A stretch of DNA of 64,000 nt from Euborellia annulipes (GCA_023213315.1 JAKCPI010009463.1:62001-126000), one strand, 5' to 3'. Shown: positions 22,001 through 34,262, numbered from the stretch's first letter. The notes: generated from the sequence alone by a model not told the origin. A program made the numbers and translations.

Positions 22001-22254
22001 CCCGAAAAAAATTTCTATATAAGCCTCTGGTATTATTTTTAATCATGAGTTTTTAATTAGTTTGTTAGACTTTTTTTCTTAAATAAATTTTTTGTCGAAA
22101 CGTTGTTTTAAAATGTATAAAAAAATAAAAGTAAATTATTATAGTTATAGTTATTTCATAACCTATTTAAAAACTAATTTTCGGTCTCATCCCTTTTTTC
22201 GGTTACAGAGGACATTTAGGGGTTTATATTTATTAATATATATATATTTTTTTT

Positions 22255-22390
22255 AATACATAGTACCGGTGGACTTTCTACATTACTCGGGGTGACCAAT
22301 CCCGAGCTTTCGCCGCGCTTGGCCTCGCTTAACCGCAACGATTATGGGGACTGTAGCTCTTCTCTGTTGCCAGGCTCCCCGGCATCATTA
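22255..22390. repeat. Dispersed repeat shared with 25580-25680
   Basis: CGCTTAACCGCAACGATTAT, GACTGTAGCTCTTCTCT match GCTTAACTGCATCGATTAT and TAGCTCTTCTCTC at 25616-25666. Confidence 0.6.
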
Positions 22391-23860
22391 CTTTATTTAA
22401 TAATTTATTCATATTATTATTAGATCATTATAAACAAATAATGCCAAGCAGCTCTCAACATTTAGATTAGTGGCTCAAATGGAGAAGGCTGTTGAACACC
22501 TGCTGGAAGCGTGCAATACATTCATTATACATAAAATATGTATACTCTAAAGTCAAATTGGTGCAGCAGCCAAATCACTTAAAACAAATATTAATTAGAG
22601 AAATAATTTTTAAAGTAAGATACAAATATTTTAATCATATTTATAATTAAATCACAGTAGGCGCAGAAAAAACTGTTACTGTTGGCCGAGCTCTTTGGAG
22701 AGTAGTTGACTAAGGCAGGTAGTGTAAACCTAAAAAAGATTAAGTTCACATCTGACACGTGTCTGTGTCAGATCCACAAGTGTGTAACTCCCCTGCTCTG
22801 GGTCTCACTTCACGATTCTCATCCCCAAAGTGTGAGTCAGAGAAACTTATCTGCTTTTCAATTCGCCCCGAACCTAAAGTTTATTTTTACAAATGACCTT
22901 ATTGTTGTCTTAAATAAGAATAATTTAATCATTTATAATATTACTTATTATAGAAAGAGCGTTAGTAAATATCTTGGGTGTAAGACAATACTTGTTCTGG
23001 CTGGAAGTCGAGGGTCCTAATCTTGCTTGGGAAAGAGATCTCGCCGTCAGGTTATGATTGATGGGTGATTATCACACTCCCCACCCTTCCGCACCCAAAC
23101 TCATATACTACAACCCAGCTAATTTGTATGGACCAGAGGCGATGGCTGCTGGAGGCCAAAATTACCATTATGTCTATTTAAATATATATGGTATGTTGTA
23201 CTGTACATAATACAATCAAAGAGATTGTTTAAAAAAATCATTTATAAGATTGATAGACATTTTTCTTCTTGATTTTTTTTTTTAATAAGATACTATTAAA
23301 ATTGCTTACTTTTTTTTTTGTTGATTATTTTTCCTATATAGTCGTTTATCTTGAGTGTAGTAAGGAATTTTATTTAGAACGCTTTTGAATAGTTTCATAT
23401 TTACAAATTGTGACTTTGGTTGGGTAAATACGATTTCTAAAGGTTCACTATGCAGACCTGCTGCGGGCGTGTGGATCCCTCGATCATTTTTAATCATTTA
23501 TAGTCGGGCAGTTTCTCAACCGAAGTACATCAGTTCTTGGCGTAGATCTTTTCTTTGACATTTTTTTTTTATTTTAGAAAATTTCCTTTTATTAATATTG
23601 CTCGGAATTTAAAAGATGTCTCTCTTATTCTTGACAAAAAAATTTCCTTTTAAAGTATCCAACATATTTGCTTTGAACCTTGACTGGTATTTATGGTATT
23701 TAAATTATTATCCGGAGTTGGTATGCGCTATCATTTTTTTAAATATTTAATTAATAATTTCGTACAGACTAATTTTATTAATTTTTGAGTAGGCTATATA
23801 AAAAAAAATAATTTCTTACTTTATTTTTACTTAATAACAAATTAATTGTTAAAGACAGAG
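22391..23860. other. Spacer, no recognised gene
   Basis: AT-rich sequence with a somewhat less AT-rich stretch at 22680-23150; a 104-residue frame there is not recognised and its composition is ordinary. Confidence 0.45.
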
Positions 23861-23864
23861 AAGC

Positions 23865-23897
23865 AACGTTTCGGACTTTGGTTAGGATCATCTTTAA
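23865..23897 (-). other. Decayed hammerhead-like motif
   Basis: Minus strand TTAAAGA (for CTGAAGA), spacer and CCGAAACGTT. Box 1 has two changes and stem I is absent. Confidence 0.4.
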
Positions 23898-23929
23898 ACC
23901 AATCAATCCAGATAAAATATTTAATTTCC

Positions 23930-24539
23930 ACTCTTGACTCTCTTTCTTTAGAATCTCTACTTTCCTAAATTATAATAAATTGAATTAGAGTTTCACAAAA
24001 ATAGCATACAATTTCATCCCACTTTTGGAAATAATTTTAATAATGGGCAACTTAGAACCTAAACGCCGTTCGATTAAAATAAATCTCGACTCAGGCGAAA
24101 AAATGTATTTCAATTGCATTGAAATAAATAAGGACTTAAATGGCCTCAAATGCCGAAAAATACCTTAAAAAAATTTAAAAAAATAATAAATAAATTTTAT
24201 TAGCCATAATCTGCTATAATTTCAAATAAATTTATTTGTACAATTATTATAAAATAGATATATTTACATATTTTTAGAGTAAGTGAAAGAATTTTTTTTT
24301 AATGATGATGAAAACTACGATTTAGTAATTCATAAAAAAATCTTATTTTGAATTTTTAGTAATTATCAAAATACTACAAAAAAAGAGATTAACTACAAAA
24401 AAGAGATTAAAAAGAAGATAAAAAAAAAAAATCTAGATAGTTGCACAAAAATTCACCACCGATTAGCATTGTCCAAGACAAATACAAACTAAACTACACC
24501 CAAGTACAATAACAACATCTTATCTGGTTGTTTTGCATA
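23930..24539. other. AT-rich spacer
   Basis: Nothing recognised apart from homopolymers. Confidence 0.5.
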
Positions 24540-24990
24540 TCAAAGTTGGTTGTGCCGATGGATGGTCCGATCGCGTGCGTGATTTGTCCTCCTTGGGGGG
24601 CTCAGGGCTCGGGGCTCGGGGCCCGAACCCAAGGCCGCGAGGTTAAAAAAGCAATCAAAAATGTTTAAATAAAAATAAATGAATAAAAGGGCGAGGTCAC
24701 GACGGAACAAAGCAAAAAATAAAATAAAATAATATTAATATCGATGAAGAAGGTAAACAAACAAGAAGAATAATAAAGAGAAAAGGAAGGAGCTGAAAAA
24801 AAAACTAAAAATAGCCAAGAAGATATTTCGGGACAGACGGATCCATTATGAAAATAGAGGGGGAAAAGGGATTCTTCTCTGGATAAATAAATTGATCAGG
24901 AAATTGACGTAGGGGGGAAGAGAAGAGATCGTTTGTTTGGAAATTTCATTTGAGTATTATTTTTGGCTACCCCTGCCTATTTTTTTTCCT
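24540..24990. promoter_or_regulatory. Candidate cis-regulatory island
   Basis: Includes AGGTCA (24694, nuclear-receptor half-site), AACAAAG (24706, Sox-type), a tandem GGGCTCG run near 24600-24620 and GCAATCAAAAATG. Repeat-free. Role inferred from motif clustering. Confidence 0.3.
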
Positions 24991-25505
24991 CCATCGATAT
25001 AGGTGCAATACCACAGCTTAGCTTTTTTCTATAGGAGACATATAAAATCTTCAGACTTTCAAGTCTAACCTCAACAGGCATCTTCTCAGTTCCCGCAGTT
25101 GAATTTCCCCTTTATGCTTCTCCTTTTGTTTTTATTTTCTTCCTGGCTGCATGTGACTATTGGTCATTATAGGTCTTCGGACCTTATCACCCATTCAAAA
25201 AAAAAATCTCAAGTTTATCTCTTTTCTATTACTAAGTAGTGTATAAATATATAATAATAGTGCGAGAATGTAAAAGTCATGAATGCATTATTGAATAAAA
25301 AAAAATTAGGACGAGATTTTGATGATTTTTACCTCCTCAATAAAAAAAAAAAAAAAAAACATTTTTGGAAAGTTTAATTTTTTTAAAATTATCCTCCTCT
25401 TGGCTACTGACTTGTGAGACTAGAAGGGTTTATTAATTATATTTTATTATTTATTGCATCGAAGGCTACTGGGGGACGTTCCACACGCAGGTTCCTTCCC
25501 AGATA

Positions 25506-25576
25506 GCACAGTACGTCTTATGTACGTACATAAGACGCACAATTCGTCTTATGTACGTACATAAGACGTACTGTGC
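25506..25576. repeat. Perfect 32-bp-arm palindrome made of two smaller palindromes
   Basis: Arms 25506-25537 and 25545-25576 are exact reverse complements around a 7-base spacer. Each arm itself contains the 24-base palindrome centred on TATGTACGTACATA. The outer edge is GCACAGTACG / CGTACTGTGC. Confidence 0.93.
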
Positions 25577-25579
25577 GAT

Positions 25580-25690
25580 CGGGGTTGGGATCACAACCCT
25601 AAGTTTCGCTTGATATTGCTTAACTGCATCGATTATGATGACTGTAGTAGCTCTTCTCTCTTGTCATTTGTTTTTATTAAAATTTAAATT
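25580..25690. repeat. Dispersed repeat shared with 22255-22390
   Basis: Follows the palindrome directly and shares the GCTTAAC...CGATTATG...CTGTAG phrases. The palindrome may be part of the same element. Confidence 0.55.
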
Positions 25691-25699
25691 TTTTTAACC

Positions 25700-26017
25700 C
25701 TTGTAAGAAAGATCTTTTGTTTTCTTTTTTGGAATTATTAATTATTATTATTTTTTTCAAAATTAGCAGGAATTGTCTATTTCTTCGTTGTTTATTTTAA
25801 AAACGACAAAGAATAAAAACTTTTTACAATTTTGCAATTTATCATAGCATGACAAAACAAAAATTACAAATTTCAAAATTTTTTAAAAAACTTATTAGGT
25901 AAAATAATACTTCCGGTTGACGTATTTACATATCTAAATTTTTAGTCTACAATTAGATGTTTATACCAAATTTCATCAATTTGGTTACTCGTGTTTTTAA
26001 ACAATCGTGTTCACACA
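25700..26017. other. AT-rich spacer
   Basis: No feature recognised. Confidence 0.5.
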
Positions 26018-26205
26018 CACAGACATAATTCCAATTTTTTTTTTTTTTTTTTGACCCAATGAGGTCTAAAACGTCGAGAATCATCAAAATCTCGAAGTCG
26101 AATTTTTTTACGTTTACAATACTCTCTCTTTATATACTTTGTATACGAGAAAGTAAAAATAAAGACACAAAAATTCTCTTTTCGGTTAGTCACAACAGAT
26201 TTTTA
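26018..26205 (-). mobile_element. Family H repeat fragment, copy 4
   Basis: Minus-strand pieces of the family 5' end (TTTACTTTCTCGTATAC, GAGATTTTGATGATTCTC) run into AGTCACAACAGATTTTT, part of the tail. Most of the body is missing. Confidence 0.6.
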
Positions 26206-26375
26206 AATTAATAATTTTTGTAAAGATCTTGAATAATATATTAATATAAAAAAAAATCCTTTAATAGTTGGTCATTTTGGTTGCCTATCTTCCAGGAATT
26301 TAAATTTTTATTTTCCAATCTCTAATCATCATATTAGGTAATTTGTTACATTTCCATTTTAGGTATCTATTGAAT

Positions 26376-26545
26376 AAATTCTTCTCTCTTCGCCTTATTC
26401 CCGCGATCTGAAGTCGGCAGACCGAAAAAGATAGGACATACCGGCCCGTCGCACTGTCTGACTATTGTTGAAAAGAGGAAGGGACGAAAAGAACGAAGGA
26501 CGGGCAACTCGTGGTCGCCATCCACAAGACGAGGGTCCCTGAGTA
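26376..26545 (+). mobile_element. GGC-family short retroposon, copy 4
   Basis: TCTTCTCTCTTCGCCTTATT to GGGTCCCTGAGTA, flanked by the perfect duplication ATCTATTGAAT (26365-26375, 26546-26556). Shorter than copy 1 through internal deletion. Confidence 0.85.
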
Positions 26546-26559
26546 ATCTATTGAATCGA

Positions 26560-27255
26560 TTATTATTTATTTATTAGACTTGCTCATTACAAGCAGACTC
26601 TTTTTAATTGTTCTAAAACCTTTTCCTTTGGAAGAGAAAAATGTACAAAGACTCTTTTTTTTTTAATTTAAAAACGAAACAATCATACTTTTATCATCTC
26701 TCATCTTCTTTACGATACAATCTCCGTCTATTAACAAAAAAAAAAAAAAAATTTATTTAAACAGATGGTTTGTTTGATAATCGAGAATCGAACCTCTTAC
26801 TTCTTTTTTTTCTTTTTCAAACATTTAACATTTATTAGACTTTATCGTTTCCATCTTAATTTTTTTGAAAGCTCCCTCAAATTTATTTGACATGTGTAGC
26901 GTAGACGTAGTATCTATCTATCGATAGGTAACGTAGAATAGAAAGGAAAAAGTAGCGGAGTCTGTTGGCTAAATGACAGCTGGAGCCTCTCCGGCTTGAC
27001 ACCGAGTGAATCATGGGTCTAATACCCTCTATCCTCCTCAATTATGCATTACAGATATATATATATACATGTATATTTACACTAATACCCCATCAGACGA
27101 TAGGGTTGATTAATTATTAACCCACTTAAGCATATGGTATAGGCTAGTTGATCTCGAAGCGTGTTTTGTGAATCTGTCTCAGGTGTTCCGTAAAAAAAAA
27201 TATAGTAAATATTATTGTTACGCAAACAGCTAAAGTTGAGTACTTAAATATACCT
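26560..27255. other. AT-rich spacer
   Basis: Mostly AT-rich; 26895-27010 is more mixed (TATCTATCTATCGATAGGTA, GGAGCCTCTCCGGCTTGAC), with TA repeats at 27055-27066. No gene recognised. Confidence 0.45.
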
Positions 27256-27269
27256 AAATATAATAAAAC

Positions 27270-27469
27270 CAATCTTCTTTCTTGGCCTTATCCCTATGTG
27301 GGGTCGGCAAAATCTAACTGTATATAAAGATATGTATAGAGACCGATTGACGCTTGGTATGAAAAAGGAAAAAAGGCTGACATAAAGGAAAGAAAGAAAT
27401 GCCAGCCTTAGCTCGGGTAACTCGTGGTCGCCATCCACGTACTCACTATTAGTGAGCCCCTGAGTGAAT
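27270..27469 (+). mobile_element. GGC-family short retroposon, copy 5
   Basis: CAATCTTCTTTCTTGGCC to GTGAGCCCCTGAGTGAAT, flanked by the perfect 14-base duplication AAATATAATAAAAC (27256-27269, 27470-27483). Confidence 0.87.
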
Positions 27470-27644
27470 AAATATAATAAAACTCATATATTATGTATGT
27501 AAATAATTCATGTAATTCCGGGTTAATCCTCTTTTTGGAAGTTCTTTAGGATTTTGCTTTTAATTGTGATTAGTAATAACAATTCATTTCAAATAGGTAG
27601 AAAGAATGAGCAAGCAGCTAGTTATATTTTAATTTATTGTCTAA

Positions 27645-27690
27645 CCAAGGCCGACATTTCGGTCACATATGGAATCATCTTCAGGTCCAG
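27645..27690 (-). ncRNA. Hammerhead motif in left arm
   Basis: Minus strand: CTGAAGA (27684-27678), hairpin GATT...GACC with a mismatch, then GAAATGTC (27660-27653). Box 1 and GAAA are intact, but ATGT replaces the self-complementary ACGT, and stem I is weak. Confidence 0.55.
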
Positions 27691-27846
27691 GTTAATGTCT
27701 GAAAAATATATTAATCCTCGCCAATTTATATTGAGCATACATAATTGTAAGTAGCTCAATCATGATAATGCCTCAAATAATTACAATTGTGTATGCCCAA
27801 TATAACTTGGCGAGGATTAATATAGTTTTCAGACATTAACCTGGCC

Positions 27847-27862
27847 GTGAAGATGGTCCCCA
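27847..27862 (+). other. Hammerhead remnant in right arm
   Basis: GTGAAGATGGTCCCC matches box 1 and the start of stem II of the left-arm motif with C changed to G; the GAAA half is deleted. Confidence 0.5.
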
Positions 27863-28429
27863 ATATAACTATCTGCTTGCTCATTCTTTCTACCTATTTG
27901 AATATCAACACTCAGCTATATACATCCTTCAAATAATTCATTTCGAATTATGATGCCGATTGTTGAACAAATGTGAAATTGCAACTTCTTATCTGTGAAT
28001 TGGCATAAATATCTATATCTAACTAGATAATGCAGATCCGTATTATTATTCTTGTAATGAAGTAACAAAGCGCACATGGTTCAGATGTCGTGATGTGACG
28101 GCGATATTGTTTCTAATTTCAGTTCAGTCTCTAAATGTTACTCTTTGTGATTGTATTCAATATCTAAGAAGGCTACAATAACGTTGTTATTTTATACAGT
28201 TTACTCGATATTTTTAATTGATAACAACAATTGAAAGCTTCAAATACCAAACTTCTCAATCTCATCTATAAAACTGATCATTTCTCTTTCTGATGATTCA
28301 GTAAAAAAAAAAAAAGATGCCAAAACAAAATTTCATTTCTCATCTCGAACTTTTGAACCCATGTCTCGACCGGAATCATTATGACAAATTAACCAATATT
28401 AATAAAAAAAAATAAATAAATAAACAGAG

Positions 28430-28670
28430 AGGAAAAGGTGAGTGTCGGATGGAAGATGCTGGCAAAGGAGCTGAAATTGAACGTCACGCAATCCGTGAGA
28501 TCGCATTCTGATTGGATCAAGCACGAGACTCTCGATGCGTGCGCGATGCCATTGGCTGAACGCCATTCAAAGATGCCAAACAACATCAGCAACTAGATCC
28601 TTTTCATCTTCTTCTTAAGGACAATTGAGTGACAACAATAGAGAGAGAGAGAGATGACGTCATAGGCCAG
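28430..28670. promoter_or_regulatory. Candidate regulatory island with CCAAT boxes and CRE
   Basis: Two inverted CCAAT boxes lie 40 bases apart (28511, 28551) in unique mixed sequence, and a perfect CRE TGACGTCA is at 28655-28662. This combination is promoter- or enhancer-like. No adjoining frame is recognised. Confidence 0.38.
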
Positions 28671-28856
28671 TCGGACTTCCGTTTCTCTTTTGTGGAAATG
28701 TTTTCATTGTTATAAGGAATAATTTGTCTAAATTAGACATCTTCCCTCTTATGGACTAAATCAAGGGAAGGAAAAAGAGAGAACTTGAATAATTCTCAAG
28801 TTATGTATGAAATATTTATTAAACTCTAAAGTTCATACACAGAAAAATTTTACTTT

Positions 28857-29212
28857 ACTTTTTTACTTTCTCTTACTCATGTACGTAATATGGTATATAG
28901 TGAGAAAGTGTTGCGATCATGTCAAAAATTCTGTCAAAAATTTTGATGGATATACACGTTTTGAGGTCTCCTGAATCCAAAAAAGTGGTTGTCGCAAAAT
29001 GGTCTGTCTGTCAGTGTTTGTGGACAATTTTAGGCATGAAAGAAATGAGCTACGAGGTTAAAATTTTATATTTAAGTGGGGCATGAAAATAAGCGTTTGA
29101 ACAAAATCGGCCTAAAAGTACTAGGACTTTACTGATGTACTTTTTCAGTTTTTCGATTTTCTCAAAATTCGCTCCAACGGTTTTGATTAAAATTCAAAAA
29201 TTAATTATTTTT
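28857..29212 (+). mobile_element. Family H repeat, copy 5, 3'-truncated
   Basis: TTTTTACTTTCTCTTACTC, TTTTGATGGATATACACG, TTTGAGGTCTCCTGAATCC and a CTGTCTGTCAG block match the family; the tail hairpin is absent. Confidence 0.75.
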
Positions 29213-29724
29213 ATAATTTTTCTTCACTATTTAATCAAGAAAACCAAAAAAGTCTCAGGTTAAAAAAATTTTAAATTAAGTATTTGTAATAAAAAAAATA
29301 ATTAAAATCAAATATTTGAATTTTTCTCAAATCAAGCCCAAGAAAATTTTGTATCCTTTTTGGTAGGACGGAATAGTTAGTAACGTAAATTATTATCTTA
29401 TTCAACTAAAATTTATTTTCTGAATTTTCATTTGACTTTTTTTTTGACTTTCGATTGTTCTTTTTTGCAAAGAATCTGGTTTCTCAATTTATCTCAGAAA
29501 CAGAAGATTTAAGCCTTGTAGTGAACGATTGACTGTATACTTATGGTGTGGGAATATTTTTATCTTAAGAGGGAGGATAAAATGTTCTGACTTCCCTTAA
29601 TCGATCGGGAATAATTATTATTTCATGTTTCTATCAATAATATTGATATGATTTCTATACATTTAATTTTTAAATTTTTTTCCCAGTCTGAAAATAAAAG
29701 TAGCTAAATAATAAAAAATAAATA
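29213..29724. other. AT-rich spacer
   Basis: No feature recognised. Confidence 0.5.
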
Positions 29725-29900
29725 AATGAGCTGAGCGAAGGGTGGCTGAATGGCAACAGCGCAACAGCAGCCCAGCATCCCGGCAACTACTGTTTAATTT
29801 GCCATCAATATTGGAGGCTTTACAATTAAGCTAAATAATTATGTTGTCCCAGCGCCCGGCTGAGTGCGTGAATCAATTCATAATGAATTCAATTATCTAG
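29725..29900. promoter_or_regulatory. Candidate cis-regulatory island
   Basis: CAACAGCGCAACAGCAGCCC, TTTAATTTGCCATCAATATT and TACAATTAAGC form a mixed, repeat-free block with several homeodomain-like cores. Confidence 0.28.
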
Positions 29901-30642
29901 CTTCTGAATATTTACCAATTAAAAACTCTATTATGAAAACACAGCCTCCCCTTCCTCCAGGGGATCATCAGGCCTGTTTTCTAATTTTCTACTATTATCT
30001 ACACTGAAAGGAAAACATTAAACAATTCATGTATTTCCGTTTTGACCAGTAAAAATTAAAAATATATCTGAATAGAACATCGAAAATGTAATTATCTTTT
30101 AAAAGATAATTAAATTACATTAACCATAGCCATTTAAATTTTTTTTTTTTTAATTATTAAAAGATCATGTTTTTTTTTATTATTAATCCTATATCCCTAT
30201 TGTTTAAGGATATTTACATTGGGAATTTATTTTAATAACTCCCAAATGATATAAAGAAGTTAGCTTAAATGAAAGAAACTCAGATTCATGAGAAGATAAG
30301 CGAAACCCGCCTCAGTATAATTCACAGTTACCGCGCGATTAACCAAAATATGGAGAGAATAAATATTTTTAATTATTATTGTCAACATTATAATTCATTC
30401 TTAATCATTATTATCAAATCAAATAAAAAAATTTTTGTTTTACAATGAATAAAAAAAACTTGTGTAAGAGAAAGTAAAAATTCTCTCGAGGGGGGTTATG
30501 TTTGATATTATTTTAATATCTCAGTGGCATATTATATATCTGTCTTCGGATTATGCGCTAAAACTTGCTTGAATCATCACAAACAATTTTAAACTATTAC
30601 CGGCTAATTACTTGGAATGAACATAATAGTCCTTTTTTGCTT
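29901..30642. other. AT-rich spacer
   Basis: A GTAAGAGAAAGTAAAAAT fragment at about 30463-30480 matches the complement of the family H 5' end. Nothing else recognised. Confidence 0.45.
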
Positions 30643-30807
30643 CCTGGAAGATAGGCAGCCCAAATAACCAACTTAATACTGGAGTTTTTGATTAATTCAT
30701 CTCAACTGCATGTAATATATTTAACTAGAAATTAATAAATTAATGGGTGAACCAGTCTGCAGTGCCTCTGAGAATGAGTTAGTCAGATTGGTTGCCTATC
30801 TTCCAGC
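30643..30807. mobile_element. MITE with CTGGAAGATAGGCA ends
   Basis: Left CTGGAAGATAGGCAGCC and right GGTTGCCTATCTTCCAG are inverted repeats of 17 bases with one mismatch. Single ends of the same family occur at 26278-26295 and, diverged, at 46643-46660. No clear target duplication. Confidence 0.75.
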
Positions 30808-32775
30808 AAAGCAACATAAATTAATCTTAGAGTTTTAATTCTAAGATAAAATTTTAAAAATTATAGATCTACTCTTAAAAAGTCATAAAATAAAATTTAT
30901 ATAAATTATAGAGCTACAAAAATTTTAAATGGATTTATTAATAATTTAAAGAATTTTTAATGAATTTCGTCTTTCGCATTTAATAGGAAAAATTTTCTAG
31001 ATTCAATTAATAATTCTCAACCCGTCCTTTTCTTTCTTAAAGTGCTTTTAGAAGTGTCTTCATGATCATAATTTTAATTTGCAAGAAAGATCTTAAAATG
31101 CTTCTTGAGATTTTAATTTTTTTTTATAATAATTACTTAAAAATTTTATTAATCAAAAAAAAAAAAAAAAGAAACTCTTAAAGATGTTCATTATTTTATT
31201 TTTTCATAACGTCAATCAGATTTTCCTCTTAGGAAAGATTTTTTTCTTTAACAATTTCATGTTCATACAAAATACCAATAAACATTTTATTATTACATGT
31301 ATACATTCATAATAACAAGATATATTAACATGAAAACTTGTTCTCTTTTATAGCTGTAAGTACAATACAAAAAAAAATCCTCTATTATTAAACAGAGCCT
31401 TTAGAAGTTAATATTTACGATTTTGTTTACTATATAAATAAATACTTAGGAAGGAGAAAATGAATTGCTTGTCCCCTTTTAAAGGATATCAAATAAATAC
31501 ACCAATTTTTATTTTAGTTTGCACCTTAATTAATATACGGATACGATAGGGGGAAAATTTGTTTTATCCATAAAAAAATAACAAGTTTCAACTTCCTGAA
31601 AAACATAAAAATTGAAAATGTATATACCTCTTCACTTTCAAAGGTGAAATTCATTTTAATTAATAGTAATTTTCTTTTGGTTTATATAAAATTTTGACCT
31701 TACAACAATAATAATGAATTTATATATATATAATTAAGCTTACCAAATAATAAAGTTCACTTCAATTCATTTTCATGTTTTTTACCAAATTCGTTTGAGC
31801 GGTTTTTGAGTTCATAGGAATCTAATATAAGAAAAAAAAATTTTTGATCATCTTAACAGCCCAAACATCACTATTTTCTCAAAATGAGTTCTTTCTTATT
31901 AGAAACTAGTCGCAAAGCTCTCCTTCGGGGGGATTTCCGTCTAGACTGGGGATGCGCCCCCTGGACCCCCTTGCACACCTCCTACTAGCAATTGCCCGCC
32001 TCCCGCAAGCAAGTCTATTGCCAATTCGGGATATTTCTTGAAATTTGATTATAATTAAGTTTCCTAAATATTTAAGAGATTCAAATTATTACTACTTTAC
32101 TCCCTGGTACATGTACAATATATGTACTTAATTTCAAATAGATTCATTGAAAATTGTAAATTTCTATAGAACATATATATATATATACATACATACATTT
32201 TCCCATTTCATTTATAATATATTCATTATTATTATTATTATTTCTTATTATATAGAGATTATTATTATTTATTTCATTTATATATTATAATATGATATAT
32301 TATACTATATTATAGTCCTATATAGATAATATTTTTTTTAGTGTTGTTCGATCTTTATTTCAAGTGTTCTTTTTTTAATAATCATTTTCCTACAATTAAA
32401 ATTTTATTTTATTTTCCAAAAAATCTCTTTCAAAATTTTGACCTCCAATACATAAAAATAAAAAAAAGTTAAAATTTTAATCTGTTTTAATAAACTGAAA
32501 AACTGCTCTAATGAAATTGTTTAAATGACTGACTTTAATGAACTAAGAAAATTTTTCATTGAGTTCTGATATGAATGCCTATGTAAAAAAAAAAAAAAAA
32601 ATTCAATCGATCATACCAAGGCATGATCATAAATATAATCAAAAACAAGAATAAATCAAATTTGATTTTTCAGCCAATAATAATGATTTATAATAAGAAA
32701 TTAATTACTTGAGGTGATAATTGTTAAAGAATCACAAACAGAAGTTTCCATATTGGATTTAATTTGTCAATTACA
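30808..32775. other. AT-rich spacer
   Basis: TA-rich runs at 31720-31730 and 32168-32310. At 31915-32030 a GC-rich patch (GGGGGGATTTCCGTCTAGAC, TGCGCCCCCTGGACCCCC) looks like part of an unidentified repeat. No gene seen. Confidence 0.4.
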
Positions 32776-33130
32776 TTGGTGGGACATAAAACCCCCAGTC
32801 GATGACACTCTTATGAGAAGGGCGGATTATAGTGTCTGTCTATGTGCGTGTGTGTGACGACGATGATGCAATAGGGCCGATTGGGTAGGAAATGGCAGAG
32901 AAAAGTCAACTGGCCATTACTGGTGACGTTTATACTATGCCATCAATGCTCGGTTATAGGCACTTGAGTGACGTCGACATGGCAGCAGCACCCTGACCTA
33001 CGCAATTTCTAACGCGCAGCCTCATTTGCCTCTCTCCAGGGCTCCAGTTGCCGGCCTCCAGCATCCAACCTCCTTGACGACCATCATCCCCCACAGTCAC
33101 TCGTAAACCGAGACTCTTTCCCTCTCCTCT
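32776..33130. promoter_or_regulatory. Candidate cis-regulatory island
   Basis: Unique mixed DNA with TGACGTTT (32924), GAGTGACGTCGAC (CRE-like, 32969), GGCCATTACTGG and CATAAAACCCCC. Repeat-free over 350 bases. Role inferred. Confidence 0.33.
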
Positions 33131-33895
33131 TTTTGGCCACTCTAGAAAGGATAATTATTTACTCAACTTCGATAATAAAAATTGTTTTAATGACAATATT
33201 TATTTAATTACTTCACAAAAAATTTTATTATGTACTTAAATCTGAAATGACTCTCTGGGTGATAAAAATAAAGACCGAAAGAGGGAGAAAAACCCTTCCA
33301 AAGTTAGTAGTAAAAATTCAATAACATAGTTTTTTAAGATCTAAATAATGGATTTATAATAATAATAATAAAAAATCTTAATCTAAGCACATCACAAAAC
33401 TTTTTTTACACTATGTCAGAATTAGGCAGTCTCCAATGATTTATTGAATATATTTTTTTGAAAATTTTAGAGGTTTACGTCAAAAATTATTGTTATAAAA
33501 CTGCATAATTATTTAACATAGGTATTTCGTTAGAATTCTATTTTAATTTAAGTTTTATTCTTTATTTTCCTAACCATTTGGATGAACTTGGGCAGAAACC
33601 ACGATTTATCCGAGCTAAGATTAGCATTTATTCTACTTTGCTAATCCTTTATTTCTTTCATCATCATTAATAACATAGATTTTCGTTTTATATTGACATA
33701 ATTTTTTTGGTATTCTCTTTGCAATCATCTTTTCTAAAAATCTGATCATTTTGTAAAGGTATAGGGAATTTAATTAATATTTAATAAAACTGTTTTTGAG
33801 ATAACTAAAAATTATTTTAAAAAAATAAATAAATAAAATAAAATAAAAATTTTAAAAATTGGAAACAAGAGGTTTAAATCCAATTTAGGATAACT
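33131..33895. other. AT-rich spacer
   Basis: No feature recognised. Confidence 0.5.
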
Positions 33896-34262
33896 AACCT
33901 TTGAGGGCGGGGGGGGGGCGAAGCTCAACTGGGGCGCCATTTTACGTTCGAGCTTTTTTTTTTTACTAGGCTAAACGAATCTCATTCGACCTTTTTTTTT
34001 TATTAATTTTTTTTTAGTATTCGATCTCGTTCTAGCTTTTTTTTGTCATTTTTCTCCGGATTTGTGATATAAAATGAATTTATTATGAAATTTCAAAAAA
34101 AAAGCTGGAGATCGGGAAAAATCCGGAGATTTAGGTAAAAAGCCGGAAAGCCGTATGCGCTAGGCGCCTATGTCGGTATCGAAGGGCTCTAAAGGCTTGA
34201 TATGTCTGGGGCGCAGGGGCGACCGCCCCCTCCCCCCCCCCCACCTGACTACGCTACTGATA
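33896..34262. mobile_element. Degraded DNA-transposon-like repeat
   Basis: GGGCGGGGGGGGGG at the left and GGGGCGACCGCCCCC...CCACCTGACTACGCTACTG at the right resemble ends of CAGTAGCGTAG-type elements. Interior AT-rich with CGGAGA/CTCCGG blocks in both orientations. Ends not clean. Confidence 0.4.

Larger units (their letters stand above)
27588..27902. mobile_element. Inverted-repeat element with hammerhead motifs in both arms
   Basis: Left arm TTCAAATAGGTAGAAAGAAT and right arm ATTCTTTCTACCTATTTGAA are perfect ends; the arms stay complementary for about 140 bases (ACCTGG, CAGACATTAA, AATCCTCGCCAA, ACAATTGT). The left arm holds a hammerhead motif on the minus strand, the right arm a remnant on the plus strand, both pointing outwards. 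About 315 bases with no frame. Confidence 0.82.

Noticed and set aside
22078..22106. GTCGAAACGTTG as a hammerhead
   Set aside because: The first box is missing; only the second half of the motif is present.
25010..25200. Ribozyme-like CTGAGAAGATG and GAAAGTC on the minus strand
   Set aside because: Box 1 would need an insertion and stem III lacks the C; helices do not pair convincingly.
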